A DNA stretch of 64,000 bases from Thermomonas haemolytica (GCF_004346265.1 NZ_SMAP01000004.1:62001-126000), one strand, 5' to 3'; shown: positions 34,474 to 44,936, numbered from the stretch's first letter. Program-made: numbers and translations. Notes: generated by a model from the letters alone, not told the origin.

Positions 34474-34976
34474 GCCATTCCGGCGGCGGCGACGAGACGG
34501 CGTCCTCGTCAGCGCCGGGGCGTCGCCGCCGCCCGGAACCCACGCCCGTGCAGCGGGCGCTCGGCCTGCTGACCCGCCGCGAGCATTCCCGCCACGAACT
34601 GGTCCGCAAGCTGAAGCAGCGCGGTGTGGAGGCCGATGATGCCGCTGCGGCGATCGAGCGGCTGGCCGAGGCCGGCTGGCAGGACGATGCCCGCTTCGCG
34701 GAGTCCCTGGTCCGCAATCGCGCCGGCAGCGGCTACGGGCCGGCCTATATCCGCGCCGAGCTGGGCACCCACGGCCTGCCGGCCGACCTCGTCGATGCCG
34801 CGCTGAAGGCGTACGCCGGCGATTGGATCGACAACGCCCGCCAGTTGCTCCGGCGGCGCCACCCGCAGGCGCTGGAAGGCGACCGCGAGGCCCGCCGCAA
34901 GGCCGCCGATTTCCTGCTGCGACGGGGGTTCGGGATGGACGCGGTACGCGCGGCGCTGGCGGCCGACCTCGATTGA
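34470..34976 (+). CDS. recX: RecA regulator RecX
   Basis: RecX caps RecA filaments and limits RecA activity. The 168-residue protein has three tandem three-helix repeats after a basic, disordered N-terminus: [38 protein letters not shown] and [18 protein letters not shown], then [17 protein letters not shown]. The GTG start overlaps the recA stop (GTGA), so its yield follows recA translation. The serine-rich N-terminal 25 residues are longer than in E. coli RecX and may include an inexact start. Confidence 0.92.
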   Translation: MSHSGGGDETASSSAPGRRRRPEPTPVQRALGLLTRREHSRHELVRKLKQRGVEADDAAAAIERLAEAGWQDDARFAESLVRNRAGSGYGPAYIRAELGTHGLPADLVDAALKAYAGDWIDNARQLLRRRHPQALEGDREARRKAADFLLRRGFGMDAVRAALAADLD

Positions 34977-35166
34977 TCCTGCCGGCCCCCGGAGCGGCGG
35001 CATCGGGGCGCATGGACGAAGCCGGCTGCCCGGACTGGCATCGATAAATCCGGAACGGAGCGGGCGCCGCCTGTAAACTGGCGGCACTGGGTTGCCAACT
35101 CGAGTCCGCGGCCGCATCGTGGTCGGCCTGCGGGCGCGTGGCTGCCCGCCACTTTCCGATGCCCGC

Positions 35167-37812
<2,646 letters not shown>

Positions 37813-37844
37813 GCCCCGCGCCCGCGGAACAGGCGGGGTTCGGC

Positions 37845-37874
37845 TTGTCGAAGCGGAAGCCGGGCCGGTATGAT
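37845..37874 (+). promoter_or_regulatory. csrA promoter
   Basis: TTGTCG (37845-37850) and TATGAT (37869-37874) are separated by 18 bases, a good sigma-70-type pair, 77 bases upstream of the csrA start. A further GGATAAAG lies just downstream, so more than one start is possible. Confidence 0.5.
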
Positions 37875-37932
37875 CGGATAAAGATAGACTGGATGTCTGC
37901 GCGGCCGTATCCCCGGGCGTGCAAGAGCGCCA

Positions 37933-37948
37933 GCGACAGGGGAGTTGC
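37933..37948 (+). promoter_or_regulatory. Stem-loop around the csrA ribosome binding site
   Basis: GCGAC (37933-37937) pairs with GTTGC (37944-37948), one pair being G-U, so that AGGGGA is exposed in the loop. GGA in a hairpin loop is the preferred CsrA binding site, and this GGA lies in the ribosome binding site of csrA itself, so CsrA can repress its own translation. Confidence 0.5.
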
Positions 37949-37951
37949 GCG

Positions 37952-38146
37952 ATGTTGATCTTGACCAGGCGGGTAGGCGAGACCCTGATGATCGGCGATG
38001 CGATCACCGTCACCGTGCTCGGCGTGAAGGGCAACCAGGTGCGGATCGGCATCACCGCGCCCAAGGACGTGGCCGTGCATCGGGAAGAGATCTACCAGCG
38101 CATCCAGAGCGGCGAAGAAGGCAAGGGCGGGGAAAAATCGCCTTGA
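37952..38146 (+). CDS. csrA: Carbon storage regulator CsrA
   Basis: CsrA (RsmA) is an RNA-binding dimer that controls translation of many mRNAs for carbon storage, motility and biofilm. The 64-residue protein starts [16 protein letters not shown] and includes [25 protein letters not shown], with the RNA-binding strands beta1 and beta5 intact and R44 equivalent in place. The C-terminal tail [12 protein letters not shown] is longer than in E. coli, as in xanthomonads. It follows alaS by 139 bases. The ribosome binding site is AGGGGAG. Confidence 0.97.
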   Translation: MLILTRRVGETLMIGDAITVTVLGVKGNQVRIGITAPKDVAVHREEIYQRIQSGEEGKGGEKSP

Positions 38147-38149
38147 GGT

Positions 38150-38178
38150 TTGCCGGAACGCGCTCGAGCCTGTATCCT
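38150..38178 (+). promoter_or_regulatory. tRNA-Ser promoter
   Basis: TTGCCG (38150-38155) and TATCCT (38173-38178) are separated by 17 bases, giving a start near 38185, 18 bases before the tRNA. Confidence 0.5.
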
Positions 38179-38202
38179 TGCCGGCTCGCGGATCGCCTCA
38201 AC

Positions 38203-38295
38203 GGAGACTTGCCCGAGAGGCCGAAGGGGCTCCCCTGCTAAGGGAGTATAGGGTCAAAAGCTCTATCGAGGGTTCGAATCCCTCAGTCTCCGCCA
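38203..38295 (+). tRNA. tRNA-Ser (GCU)
   Basis: A 93-base class II tRNA with a long variable arm. The acceptor stem GGAGACT/AGTCTCC is perfect, the T arm holds GGTTCGAATCC, and CCA is encoded. The anticodon stem is CTCCC/GGGAG with loop CTGCTAA, anticodon GCT at 38237-38239, reading AGC and AGT. It lies 57 bases after csrA. Confidence 0.96.
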
Positions 38296-38340
38296 CTTGC
38301 GGCGAAACGCGAAAATTTGCATCGAGACGGAAAATTTCCG

Positions 38341-38369
38341 TTGACGAGCAGGCGGGGTTTCCCCATAAT
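38341..38369 (+). promoter_or_regulatory. tRNA-Arg promoter
   Basis: TTGACG (38341-38346) and CATAAT (38364-38369) are separated by exactly 17 bases, a strong sigma-70-type promoter, with a start near 38376, eight bases before the tRNA. Confidence 0.75.
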
Positions 38370-38383
38370 TCCGCTTCTTCTTT

Positions 38384-38460
38384 GCGCCCGTAGCTCAGTT
38401 GGATAGAGCACCAGGCTACGAACTTGGGGGTCGGAGGTTCGAATCCTTCCGGGCGCGCCA
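38384..38460 (+). tRNA. tRNA-Arg (ACG)
   Basis: A 77-base tRNA with perfect acceptor stem GCGCCCG/CGGGCGC and encoded CCA. Anticodon stem CCAGG/CTTGG (one wobble) and loop CTACGAA give anticodon ACG at 38418-38420; the A is normally edited to inosine by TadA, so it reads CGT, CGC and CGA. Confidence 0.96.
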
Positions 38461-38468
38461 TCTAAAAC

Positions 38469-38508
38469 GCAAAAGGGCCAATGAGTTAACGCTCATTGGC
38501 CCTTTTGC
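38469..38508 (+). terminator. Intrinsic terminator of the tRNA genes
   Basis: A perfect 17-bp stem (GCAAAAGGGCCAATGAG and its complement) with loop TTAACG ends in CCCTTTTGC, whose T residues serve as the U tract. The A and T tracts face each other, so it may work in both directions. Confidence 0.88.
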
Positions 38509-38732
38509 TTTGCATCTGCGGGCGGGAACCGGAGGGCACTCCCCGTTCTGATCCAGTTGCGTGCCGAACCGCAAGCTTGCCCGGAACGCCTCTCCGTATC
38601 GCAACGGAAGCAGAAGCACGTTGAATGGGATTGGCCGCGGCGTCTAGCAGCATTTTTCCCAGTCCGGCGATGCCCGAATGACGCCGTCAAAGCGCTGGCG
38701 CCGGCCTGTTGCGGATGGGGTGGGAATGGGTG
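38509..38732. other. Intergenic stretch with no supported gene
   Basis: About 220 bases between the tRNA terminator and the XRE promoter region. I see no gene or clear RNA here; open frames through it have no ribosome site and read like frame shadows. Confidence 0.5.
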
Positions 38733-38746
38733 TATAAAATTTTATA
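38733..38746. promoter_or_regulatory. AT-only palindrome before the XRE gene
   Basis: TATAAAATTTTATA is a perfect 14-bp palindrome in an otherwise GC-rich region, 30 bases before the XRE start. It overlaps the only plausible -10 elements for this gene and so is a candidate self-regulatory operator of the XRE protein. Confidence 0.5.
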
Positions 38747-38776
38747 TTTGATGTTTAAAGTATCAGGAATGATGTA

Positions 38777-39037
38777 ATGATCAGCTCCCAGCAAATGCGC
38801 GCCGCGCGCGCCCTGCTCGGCATCGACCAGAAGACTCTGGCGCAGATGGCGGGGCTGTCGTTGCCGACCATCCAGCGCATGGAGGCCAGCGCGGGCAATG
38901 TGCGTGGGGTGGTGGAGTCGCTGACCCGGGTGGTCGAGGCGCTGGAAGCGGCCGGGGTCGAGCTGATCGGTGAAGGCGCACCCAGCCTCGATGGGGGCCG
39001 TGGGGTACGGTTGAAAGCACGCAGGAGCCAGGCATGA
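38777..39037 (+). CDS. XRE-family helix-turn-helix regulator
   Basis: An 86-residue DNA-binding protein. Residues 5-65 form the Cro/CI helix-turn-helix: MRAARALLGIDQKTLAQMAG, then LSLPTIQRMEAS as the recognition helix. A basic tail (LKARRSQA) follows. Its stop codon overlaps the ATG of the SulP gene (ATGA), so the two are co-translated and the regulator probably controls this operon. AGGAA at 38765-38769 precedes the ATG. The ligand or signal is not known. Confidence 0.87.
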   Translation: MISSQQMRAARALLGIDQKTLAQMAGLSLPTIQRMEASAGNVRGVVESLTRVVEALEAAGVELIGEGAPSLDGGRGVRLKARRSQA

Positions 39038-40719
39038 TCGCTATTCTCGAGGCTGCACGCGCCGGGATGCTTCGGCGCGAACACTGGGGTCGCAATCTGG
39101 TCGCCGGCGCCATCGTCGGCGTGGTGGCCCTGCCGCTGTCGATGGCCTTTGCGATCGCCTCCGGCGTGCGGCCGGAGCAGGGGCTATACACCGCGATCAT
39201 CGCCGGGATCGCGGTCTCGCTGTTCGGCGGCTCGCGGGTGCAGATCGCCGGGCCGACCGGCGCCTTCATCGTGATCCTGGCTGGCGTGGTGGCGCAGTTC
39301 GGCGTGGCGGGCCTGATGCTGGCCACCCTGATGGCGGGCATCATGCTGGTGGCGATGGGCTGGGCGCGGCTGGGGTCGGTGATCCGCTTCATCCCCGATC
39401 CGGTGATCGTGGGGTTCACCGCCGGCATCGGCGTGATCATCTGGGTCGGGCAGTGGCAGTACTTCTTCGGCTTGCCGGCACCCGGCGCCGGGCCGTTCTA
39501 CCTCAAGACCTGGACCTTGCTGCAGGCCTTGCCGCAGCTGCACGTCGAGACCACCGCCATCGGTCTCCTGAGCCTGGCGCTGGCGCTGTGGGGGCCGCGG
39601 ATTCCCGGGCTTGCGCGCGTGCCCGGGCCGCTGCTGGCCATGCTGGTGGCCACCGCGGCCGTGCAGCTGCTGCATCTGGACAAGGTGGCGACCATCGAGT
39701 CCACCTTCGGCGCGATTCCGCGCAGCCTGCCGCAGCTGCAGTTCCCGGCAGCCTCGTTTGATCACTGGATGGCGCTGCTGCCGTCGGCGTTCACCATCGC
39801 CATGCTGGGGGCGATCGAATCGCTGCTGTCGGCCGTGGTGGCCGATGGCATGGTCGGCACCCGCCATGATGCCAACCAGGAGCTGATCGGGCAGGGCATC
39901 GCCAACATCCTCTCGCCGCTGTTCGGGGGGATCGCCGCCACCGGCGCGATCGCGCGCACCGCCACCAACATCCGCAACGGCGGCAATGCTCCGCTGGCCG
40001 GCATCGTGCATGGGCTGACCTTGCTGCTGATCCTGCTGGTGTTCGCACCGTATGCCGGCAAGGTGCCGCTGGCGGCGCTGGCGGCGATCCTGTTCGTGGT
40101 GGCCTGGAACATGAGCGAGGCGCATCGCTTCCTGCGCCTGCTGCGGCATGCGCCGCGCGCGGATGCCGGGATCCTGGTGATCACCTTCGCGCTGACTATC
40201 CTCACCGACCTGGTGGTGGCGGTGAACATCGGGGTGATTCTGGCGATGTTCCAGTTCATGCGCCGCATGAGCGCGGCGGTGGACGTGGTCGAGCATGGGG
40301 CGCACAGCCTGCGCGAGCAGCTGGCGCAGGCGGGGCTGCAGGCGCTGCCGCCGGGCGTGGTGGTGTATGCGATCGACGGGCCGTTCTTCTTCGGCTCGGT
40401 GGATTCGCTGGAACGCGCGCTGTCCTGGTCGCAGCAGCCGCCGCGCCACGTGGTGCTGTGGCTGGAGCGGATGCCACTGATCGATGCCACCGGCCTCAAG
40501 CGCCTGGAATCCACCATCGAGGCGTTGCACCGGCGCGGCGTGAAGGTGGTGCTGTGCGGCGCCAATCCGCGCGTGCTGCGCAAACTGGTGCGGGCGCAGC
40601 TGGTGCGGCGCGACCGTCCGGACGGCTACTTCGCGGACCTGGCCACCGCACTGCGCGCCCTGCACGATGGGGCGCAGGCCATCGCCGGCCAGGACGGTCA
40701 GAGCGCGTCGGAGGCGTAG
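39034..40719 (+). CDS. SulP-family anion transporter with STAS domain
   Basis: A 561-residue inner-membrane transporter of the SulP (SLC26) family, moving sulfate, bicarbonate or other anions. About 10-14 membrane segments fill residues 20-405, with ALPLSMAFAIASGVRPEQGL, VQIAGPTGAFIVILAGVVAQ and the FIPDPVIVGFTAGIG segment. A C-terminal STAS domain occupies about residues 415-535 (VVVYAIDGPFFFGSVDSLER, LERMPLIDATGLKRLE). The substrate cannot be told from sequence. It overlaps the XRE gene by four bases and its 3' end overlaps the convergent phoH by 22 bases. Confidence 0.9.
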   Translation: MIAILEAARAGMLRREHWGRNLVAGAIVGVVALPLSMAFAIASGVRPEQGLYTAIIAGIAVSLFGGSRVQIAGPTGAFIVILAGVVAQFGVAGLMLATLMAGIMLVAMGWARLGSVIRFIPDPVIVGFTAGIGVIIWVGQWQYFFGLPAPGAGPFYLKTWTLLQALPQLHVETTAIGLLSLALALWGPRIPGLARVPGPLLAMLVATAAVQLLHLDKVATIESTFGAIPRSLPQLQFPAASFDHWMALLPSAFTIAMLGAIESLLSAVVADGMVGTRHDANQELIGQGIANILSPLFGGIAATGAIARTATNIRNGGNAPLAGIVHGLTLLLILLVFAPYAGKVPLAALAAILFVVAWNMSEAHRFLRLLRHAPRADAGILVITFALTILTDLVVAVNIGVILAMFQFMRRMSAAVDVVEHGAHSLREQLAQAGLQALPPGVVVYAIDGPFFFGSVDSLERALSWSQQPPRHVVLWLERMPLIDATGLKRLESTIEALHRRGVKVVLCGANPRVLRKLVRAQLVRRDRPDGYFADLATALRALHDGAQAIAGQDGQSASEA

Positions 40720-42095
40720 TCGGCCAGACGCGAGCGCTCGCCGCGGCGCAGGGTGACGTGCGCGCTGTGCGCCCACGACTTGAAGCGGTCCACGGCGTAG
40801 GTGAGGCCGGAGGTCGTCTCGGTGAGGTAGGGCGTGTCGATCTGCTCCACGTTGCCCAGGCACACGATCTTGGTGCCGGGGCCGGCGCGGGTGATCAGCG
40901 TCTTCATCTGCTTGGGCGTGAGGTTCTGTGCCTCGTCCAGGATCAGATAGCGGCTGAGGAAGGTGCGCCCGCGCATGAAGTTCAGCGAGCGGATCTTGAT
41001 GCGGCTGGCCAGCAGGTCGTTGGTGGCCGCGCGGCCCCAGGCACCGCCCTCCTGGTTGTGGGTGAGCACTTCGAGGTTGTCGGTGAGCGCGCCCATCCAT
41101 GGCGTCATCTTTTCCTCCTCGGTGCCGGGCAGGAAGCCGATGTCCTCGCCCACGCTCACGGTGGCGCGGGTCATGATGATTTCGCGGTAGCGCTGCGCGT
41201 CCATCGTCTGCGCCAGGCCCGCGGCCAGTGCCAGCAGGGTCTTGCCGGTGCCGGCGGTGCCGAGCAGGGTGACGAAGTCGATCTCCGGGTCCATCAGCGC
41301 GTTGAGCGCGAAGTTCTGCTCGCGGTTGCGCGCGGTGATGCCCCACACCGCATGCTGGCCGTGGCGGAAGTCGTCCACGATCTGCAGCACCACCTTGCCG
41401 TCCTGCAGGCGCGCGACCTTCATCTCCGACTGCTCGTCGCCGGGCAGGAACACGAACTGGTTCGGATACCAGTCCTCGCCCTCGCCGGCGGCGATCTCGT
41501 AGTAGGTGCGGCCCTTGTCGGTCCACGACTTCAGGTCCTTGCCGTGGCGCTGCCAGAAGTCCTCCGCCAGCGCGGTGGCGCCGGTATAGAGCAGGCTGAA
41601 GTCGTCCAGCGCGCGGTCGTTCTCGTAGTCCTCGCTGGCGATGCCGGCGATCGAGGCCTTGATCCGCAGGTTGATGTCCTTCGACACGAACACCACCGGC
41701 GTGCCGGGTTCCTGCTGCTTGAGCACCAGGATCGCGCCGAGGATGTTGTTGTCCGGGATCACCGTGCCGAAGCGCTTGCCGGCGTCGAAGTCGCCGGTCT
41801 GGAAGCGCAGCCGCCCGGCGCTCTCGGCGCCGCGCAGCTGCAGGCCCTGCGGGCGCACGAGCGGGATGCCCTGGCTGACGTCGCTGCTGCCGTGCGCCTC
41901 GATCAGCTCGTTGAGGAAGCGGCTGACCTGGCGCGCGTTGCGGCTGGCCTCGGAGGTGCCCTTCTTGCCGTTGTCCAGCTCCTCCATCACCTGCATCGGC
42001 AGGTACACATCGTGCTCCTCGAACTTGAACAGCGCGGTGGGGTCGTGCATCAGCACGTTGGTGTCGAGGACGTAGATGCGCTTGCTCCGGGTCAT
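40698..42095 (-). CDS. PIN-PhoH fusion protein
   Basis: A 465-residue protein that joins an N-terminal PIN-type ribonuclease domain (residues about 8-150; YVLDTNVLMHDP, and later D residues in FVSKDINLRIKA) to a C-terminal PhoH P-loop ATPase domain (GTAGTGKTLLALAAG, Walker B YLILDEAQNLTPKQ). PhoH2-type fusions act as RNA helicase-nucleases in other bacteria; the cellular role here is unproven. It lies 82 bases after bcp on the same strand and may be the last gene of a gcvR-bcp-phoH run. Confidence 0.9.
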   Translation of the reverse strand: MTRSKRIYVLDTNVLMHDPTALFKFEEHDVYLPMQVMEELDNGKKGTSEASRNARQVSRFLNELIEAHGSSDVSQGIPLVRPQGLQLRGAESAGRLRFQTGDFDAGKRFGTVIPDNNILGAILVLKQQEPGTPVVFVSKDINLRIKASIAGIASEDYENDRALDDFSLLYTGATALAEDFWQRHGKDLKSWTDKGRTYYEIAAGEGEDWYPNQFVFLPGDEQSEMKVARLQDGKVVLQIVDDFRHGQHAVWGITARNREQNFALNALMDPEIDFVTLLGTAGTGKTLLALAAGLAQTMDAQRYREIIMTRATVSVGEDIGFLPGTEEEKMTPWMGALTDNLEVLTHNQEGGAWGRAATNDLLASRIKIRSLNFMRGRTFLSRYLILDEAQNLTPKQMKTLITRAGPGTKIVCLGNVEQIDTPYLTETTSGLTYAVDRFKSWAHSAHVTLRRGERSRLADYASDAL

Positions 42096-42177
42096 GCGGT
42101 GGTTCCTCGGGTCGGACAGCAGCGGGCCACCGCGTCCCGCGGGGCGGGGCAGTGGAGGGAAGGGAGGGCAGGGATGG

Positions 42178-42648
42178 TCACTGTGCCTGTTCGGCCTGCA
42201 GTGCCTCGAGCACGGCGCGCGCATGGCCGGGCACCTTCACCGGCTGCCACTTGCGGCGCACCACCCCGGACGGGTCGATCAGGAAGGTGCTGCGCACGAT
42301 GCCGAGGTATTCGCGGCCGTACAGCTTCTTCGGCTGCACCACGCCGAAGGCCTCGCACAGTGCGCCGTCGGCATCGCTGGCGAGCTCGAACCGGAAACCC
42401 TGCTTGGCGCGGAAGTTCTGGTGGGACTTGATCGAGTCCCTGGAGACGCCCAGCACCACGGCGCCGGCGCGCTCGAACTCCGGCAGCAGGGCGTTGAAGT
42501 CCTGGCCTTCGGTGGTGCAGCCGGGGGTGGAATCCTTCGGGTAGAAGTACAGCACCAGCCATTTGCCGGCGTATCCGCCGAGGCGGGCGGCGGTGCCGCC
42601 GGAGAGCGCGAGGGGCAGGTCGGGGATGCGGTCGCCGGTGTCGATCAT
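42178..42648 (-). CDS. bcp: Thioredoxin-dependent peroxiredoxin, BCP/PrxQ type
   Basis: Reduces hydrogen peroxide and organic peroxides. The 156-residue protein has the peroxidatic C44 in KDSTPGCTTEG, with the partner threonine at T41 and arginine in GIVRSTFLID. The usual second cysteine five residues on is absent (CTTEGQ). The alternative resolving position, which I recall as Cys84 of the X. campestris PrxQ, is R80 here; the only other cysteine is C98 (DGALCEAFG). It follows gcvR by 14 bases, as in E. coli. Confidence 0.9.
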   Translation of the reverse strand: MIDTGDRIPDLPLALSGGTAARLGGYAGKWLVLYFYPKDSTPGCTTEGQDFNALLPEFERAGAVVLGVSRDSIKSHQNFRAKQGFRFELASDADGALCEAFGVVQPKKLYGREYLGIVRSTFLIDPSGVVRRKWQPVKVPGHARAVLEALQAEQAQ

Positions 42649-42662
42649 CGTGCGGGCTGTCC

Positions 42663-43223
42663 TCAGTACTTCATCGGATCCATGATCGCGTCGAGGTTCA
42701 GGTGGTCGCAGAACTCGAGGAAATCGTCGCGCAGGGCGGCGATGTGCATGTCCGCGGGCACCCCGATGGTGAGCTGCGCCGAGAACATGTCGGCGCCGGT
42801 CTGCATCGCGCGGTAGCGCGAGCAGTGCAGGCTCTCGATGGTGATGCCCTGGTGGTCGAAGAAATCCGCCAGCTGGAACAGGATGCCGGGCTTGTCCGCG
42901 GCGATCACTTCCACCACGTAGGGCAGCAGGTTGGACTGCAGCGACTTCGGGCCGGTGCGATACCACACCAGCTTCAGGCCTTCCTCGCGCTCCAGCTTGG
43001 CCAGCATGGTCTCCAGCTTGGCCACCGCGTCCCACGAACCGGTCGCCAACGCGCTCACCGACACGTCGCGGCCCACCGTCGCCAGGCGCGCATCCACCAA
43101 GTTGCAGCCAGAATCGGCGATGCGGCGGGTGACCGCCAGCAGCGGCGACTGCGGATGCGTGGTGTACGCGTTGATCAGCAGGTGGTTTTCGTTGGTGGAG
43201 GGCCGTGCGGCGGTCTTGCTCAA
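42663..43223 (-). CDS. gcvR: GcvR-like ACT-domain regulatory protein
   Basis: A 186-residue protein with two tandem ACT domains, residues about 15-90 (LLINAYTTHPQSPLLAVTRR) and 100-180 (YVVEVIAADKPGILFQLADF). GcvR in E. coli binds the activator GcvA and controls the glycine cleavage operon; amino-acid binding is expected of the ACT domains. The gene pair gcvR-bcp, divergent from dapA, matches E. coli. No ATG fits the conserved N-terminus, so I used TTG at 43223 (LSKTAARPS); this start is uncertain. Confidence 0.85.
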   Translation of the reverse strand: MSKTAARPSTNENHLLINAYTTHPQSPLLAVTRRIADSGCNLVDARLATVGRDVSVSALATGSWDAVAKLETMLAKLEREEGLKLVWYRTGPKSLQSNLLPYVVEVIAADKPGILFQLADFFDHQGITIESLHCSRYRAMQTGADMFSAQLTIGVPADMHIAALRDDFLEFCDHLNLDAIMDPMKY

Positions 43224-43397
43224 TGCGGGATACCAGAAATCGAGGGGACCCCGCCGCGGAGGGGCGGGATTGGCTGCCAGCATACTTGCCGCCGCTTTCC
43301 AGCCGCAAGTAAGATCGGCGCGCAACTGCATCCGCATCCCGCGCCATTTCCCGCCCTGCGCCGTGCCTTCCGGGCCGCGCGAACCGGACCTTTCCCC

Positions 43398-44303
43398 TTG
43401 CGACTTTCCGGCAGCATCACCGCATTGGCCACGCCGTTCACCGCGGCGGGCGACATCGACTTCCCGGCCTGGGAGCGCCTGCTCCAGGCGCAACTGGCGG
43501 CCGGCACCCAGGCCGTGGTGGTGGCCGGTTCCACCGGCGAGGCCGCCGCGCTGTCCGACGAAGAGTACGAGCGCCTGCTGCGGCACGCGCTGGAGACCTG
43601 CGCCGGACGCATCCCGGTGCTGGCCGGGACCGGCCAGTCCAATACCGCCAAGACGGTGCAGGCCACCCGCCGCGCCGCCCGCCTCGGCGCCGATGCGGCG
43701 CTGGTGGTGACGCCGCCTTACGTGCGCCCCACCCAGGCGGGCCTGTTGGCGCATTTCCGCGCGGTCGCCGATGACGGCGGGCTGCCGGTGGTGCTCTACA
43801 ACGTGCCGGGCCGCACCGGCTGCGACATGCTGGCGGAGACCACCGGCGAGCTGTCGCTGCATGCCAACATCATCGGCATCAAGGAGGCGCGCGCCGAGGA
43901 AGAGCGCATGCAGGCCCTGCTGCCGCTGCGGCGCGAGGATTTCGTGGTGCTCAGTGGCGACGACCCGACCGCGCTGCGGGCGATGCTGGCCGGCGCCGAC
44001 GGGGTGATCTCGGTGGCCTCGAACGTGGTGCCGCGCAGCTTCCGCCGCCTGTGCGACGCAGCGCTGGCGGGCGATGCCGCGACCGCCGCGACGCTGAACG
44101 AGGCGCTGGTGGAGTTGTACCACTTCCTCGGGATCGAGCCGAACCCGATCCCGGTCAAGGCCCTGCTGGCGCTCGACGGCATCGGCCACGGCCTGCGCCT
44201 GCCGCTGCAACCGCTATCATCCGCACACGCCGCCCAGGCCGAGCGCCTGCAGGCGGCCATCCGCCAACTCGAACAAGCCAACGGCCGCGGCGACGCGGCC
44301 TGA
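43398..44303 (+). CDS. dapA: 4-hydroxy-tetrahydrodipicolinate synthase
   Basis: DapA condenses pyruvate with aspartate semialdehyde, the first step of the lysine and diaminopimelate branch. The 301-residue (beta/alpha)8 enzyme has the Schiff-base lysine K162 in GIKEAR, the proton-relay Y134 in LYNVPGRTG, and S45-T46 in AGSTGEAA. The length and ends fit the family (GSITALATPF at the start). No ATG or GTG fits; TTG at 43398 is used, which leaves a weak ribosome site. It is divergent from gcvR and followed by the BamC-like gene 12 bases on. Confidence 0.93.
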   Translation: MRLSGSITALATPFTAAGDIDFPAWERLLQAQLAAGTQAVVVAGSTGEAAALSDEEYERLLRHALETCAGRIPVLAGTGQSNTAKTVQATRRAARLGADAALVVTPPYVRPTQAGLLAHFRAVADDGGLPVVLYNVPGRTGCDMLAETTGELSLHANIIGIKEARAEEERMQALLPLRREDFVVLSGDDPTALRAMLAGADGVISVASNVVPRSFRRLCDAALAGDAATAATLNEALVELYHFLGIEPNPIPVKALLALDGIGHGLRLPLQPLSSAHAAQAERLQAAIRQLEQANGRGDAA

Positions 44304-44315
44304 CAGGAGAACCAG

Positions 44316-44831
44316 ATGCACCACGCCCCCCGCATGTCCAAGGTCGCCGCGCCGCTGGTCGCCGTCCTGCTGGTGACCGGCCTGTCCGGCTGCCACTGGT
44401 TCAAGAAAAAGAACGAGCTGTACACCCTGAGCGGTGAGGCGCGGCCGCTGGAAGTCCCGCCGGACCTGGACCGCCCGGCCGCCGACAAGGCCATGGCACT
44501 GCCGGCCAGCAGTAGTGCCAGTGTTGGCACTGCGTCCACCGCGCCCGCACGCCCGCAGGCGGCCACCGGGTTCGCGGTTCCCGCCGACCGCGACGCGGTG
44601 TTCGCCAAGGTTGGAGAGGTGCTCGCGGCCACGCCCGGCGTGCAGATCGCCAGCAAGGCCGAGATCCTCGGCACCTACGACGTCGATTACATGGACAGCA
44701 AGTTCCTGGTGCGCGTCACCAAGGCTGGCGATGGCGCCTTCGTCTCGGCGGTGGACCCGCGCGGGTTGCCGCCCAGCGGCGAGGCCGCGGGCAAGCTGAT
44801 CGCGGCGCTCAAGGCGGTGATCGCCCCGTAA
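44316..44831 (+). CDS. BamC-like outer-membrane lipoprotein, short form
   Basis: A 171-residue lipoprotein with signal peptide and lipobox LSGC (C28 acylated). After the lipidated cysteine comes the conserved ELYTLSGEARPLEVPPDLDRP, which is the BamC N-terminal binding segment, then a short helix-grip domain (residues about 85-170). E. coli BamC (NlpB) has 344 residues and two such domains, and its gene also follows dapA, so this is the xanthomonad version, with one domain missing. BamC is an accessory subunit of the outer-membrane protein insertion complex. AGGAG precedes the ATG. Confidence 0.8.
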   Translation: MHHAPRMSKVAAPLVAVLLVTGLSGCHWFKKKNELYTLSGEARPLEVPPDLDRPAADKAMALPASSSASVGTASTAPARPQAATGFAVPADRDAVFAKVGEVLAATPGVQIASKAEILGTYDVDYMDSKFLVRVTKAGDGAFVSAVDPRGLPPSGEAAGKLIAALKAVIAP

Positions 44832-44859
44832 TCGCGGGCCGGCTCACGATTGCGAATGC

Positions 44860-44887
44860 ACGCAGGGCGCCCTTGGGCGCCCTGCGT
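44860..44887. terminator. Hairpin between the BamC-like gene and fdxA
   Basis: ACGCAGGGCGCC, CTTG and GGCGCCCTGCGT form a perfect 12-bp stem between convergent genes. No T-run follows on either strand, so it may act as a bidirectional weak terminator. Confidence 0.5.
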
Positions 44888-44936
44888 CGTATCAGCCCAT
44901 GGCCAGGGGTTTCGGCGGGCGCGCGCCCGCCGTGGC

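Noticed and set aside
38198-38461. Peptides such as RPEGFEPPTPKF and ARKDSNLRPPSS on the minus strand
   Set aside because: They are translations of the antisense strand of tRNA genes, a well-known false gene call.
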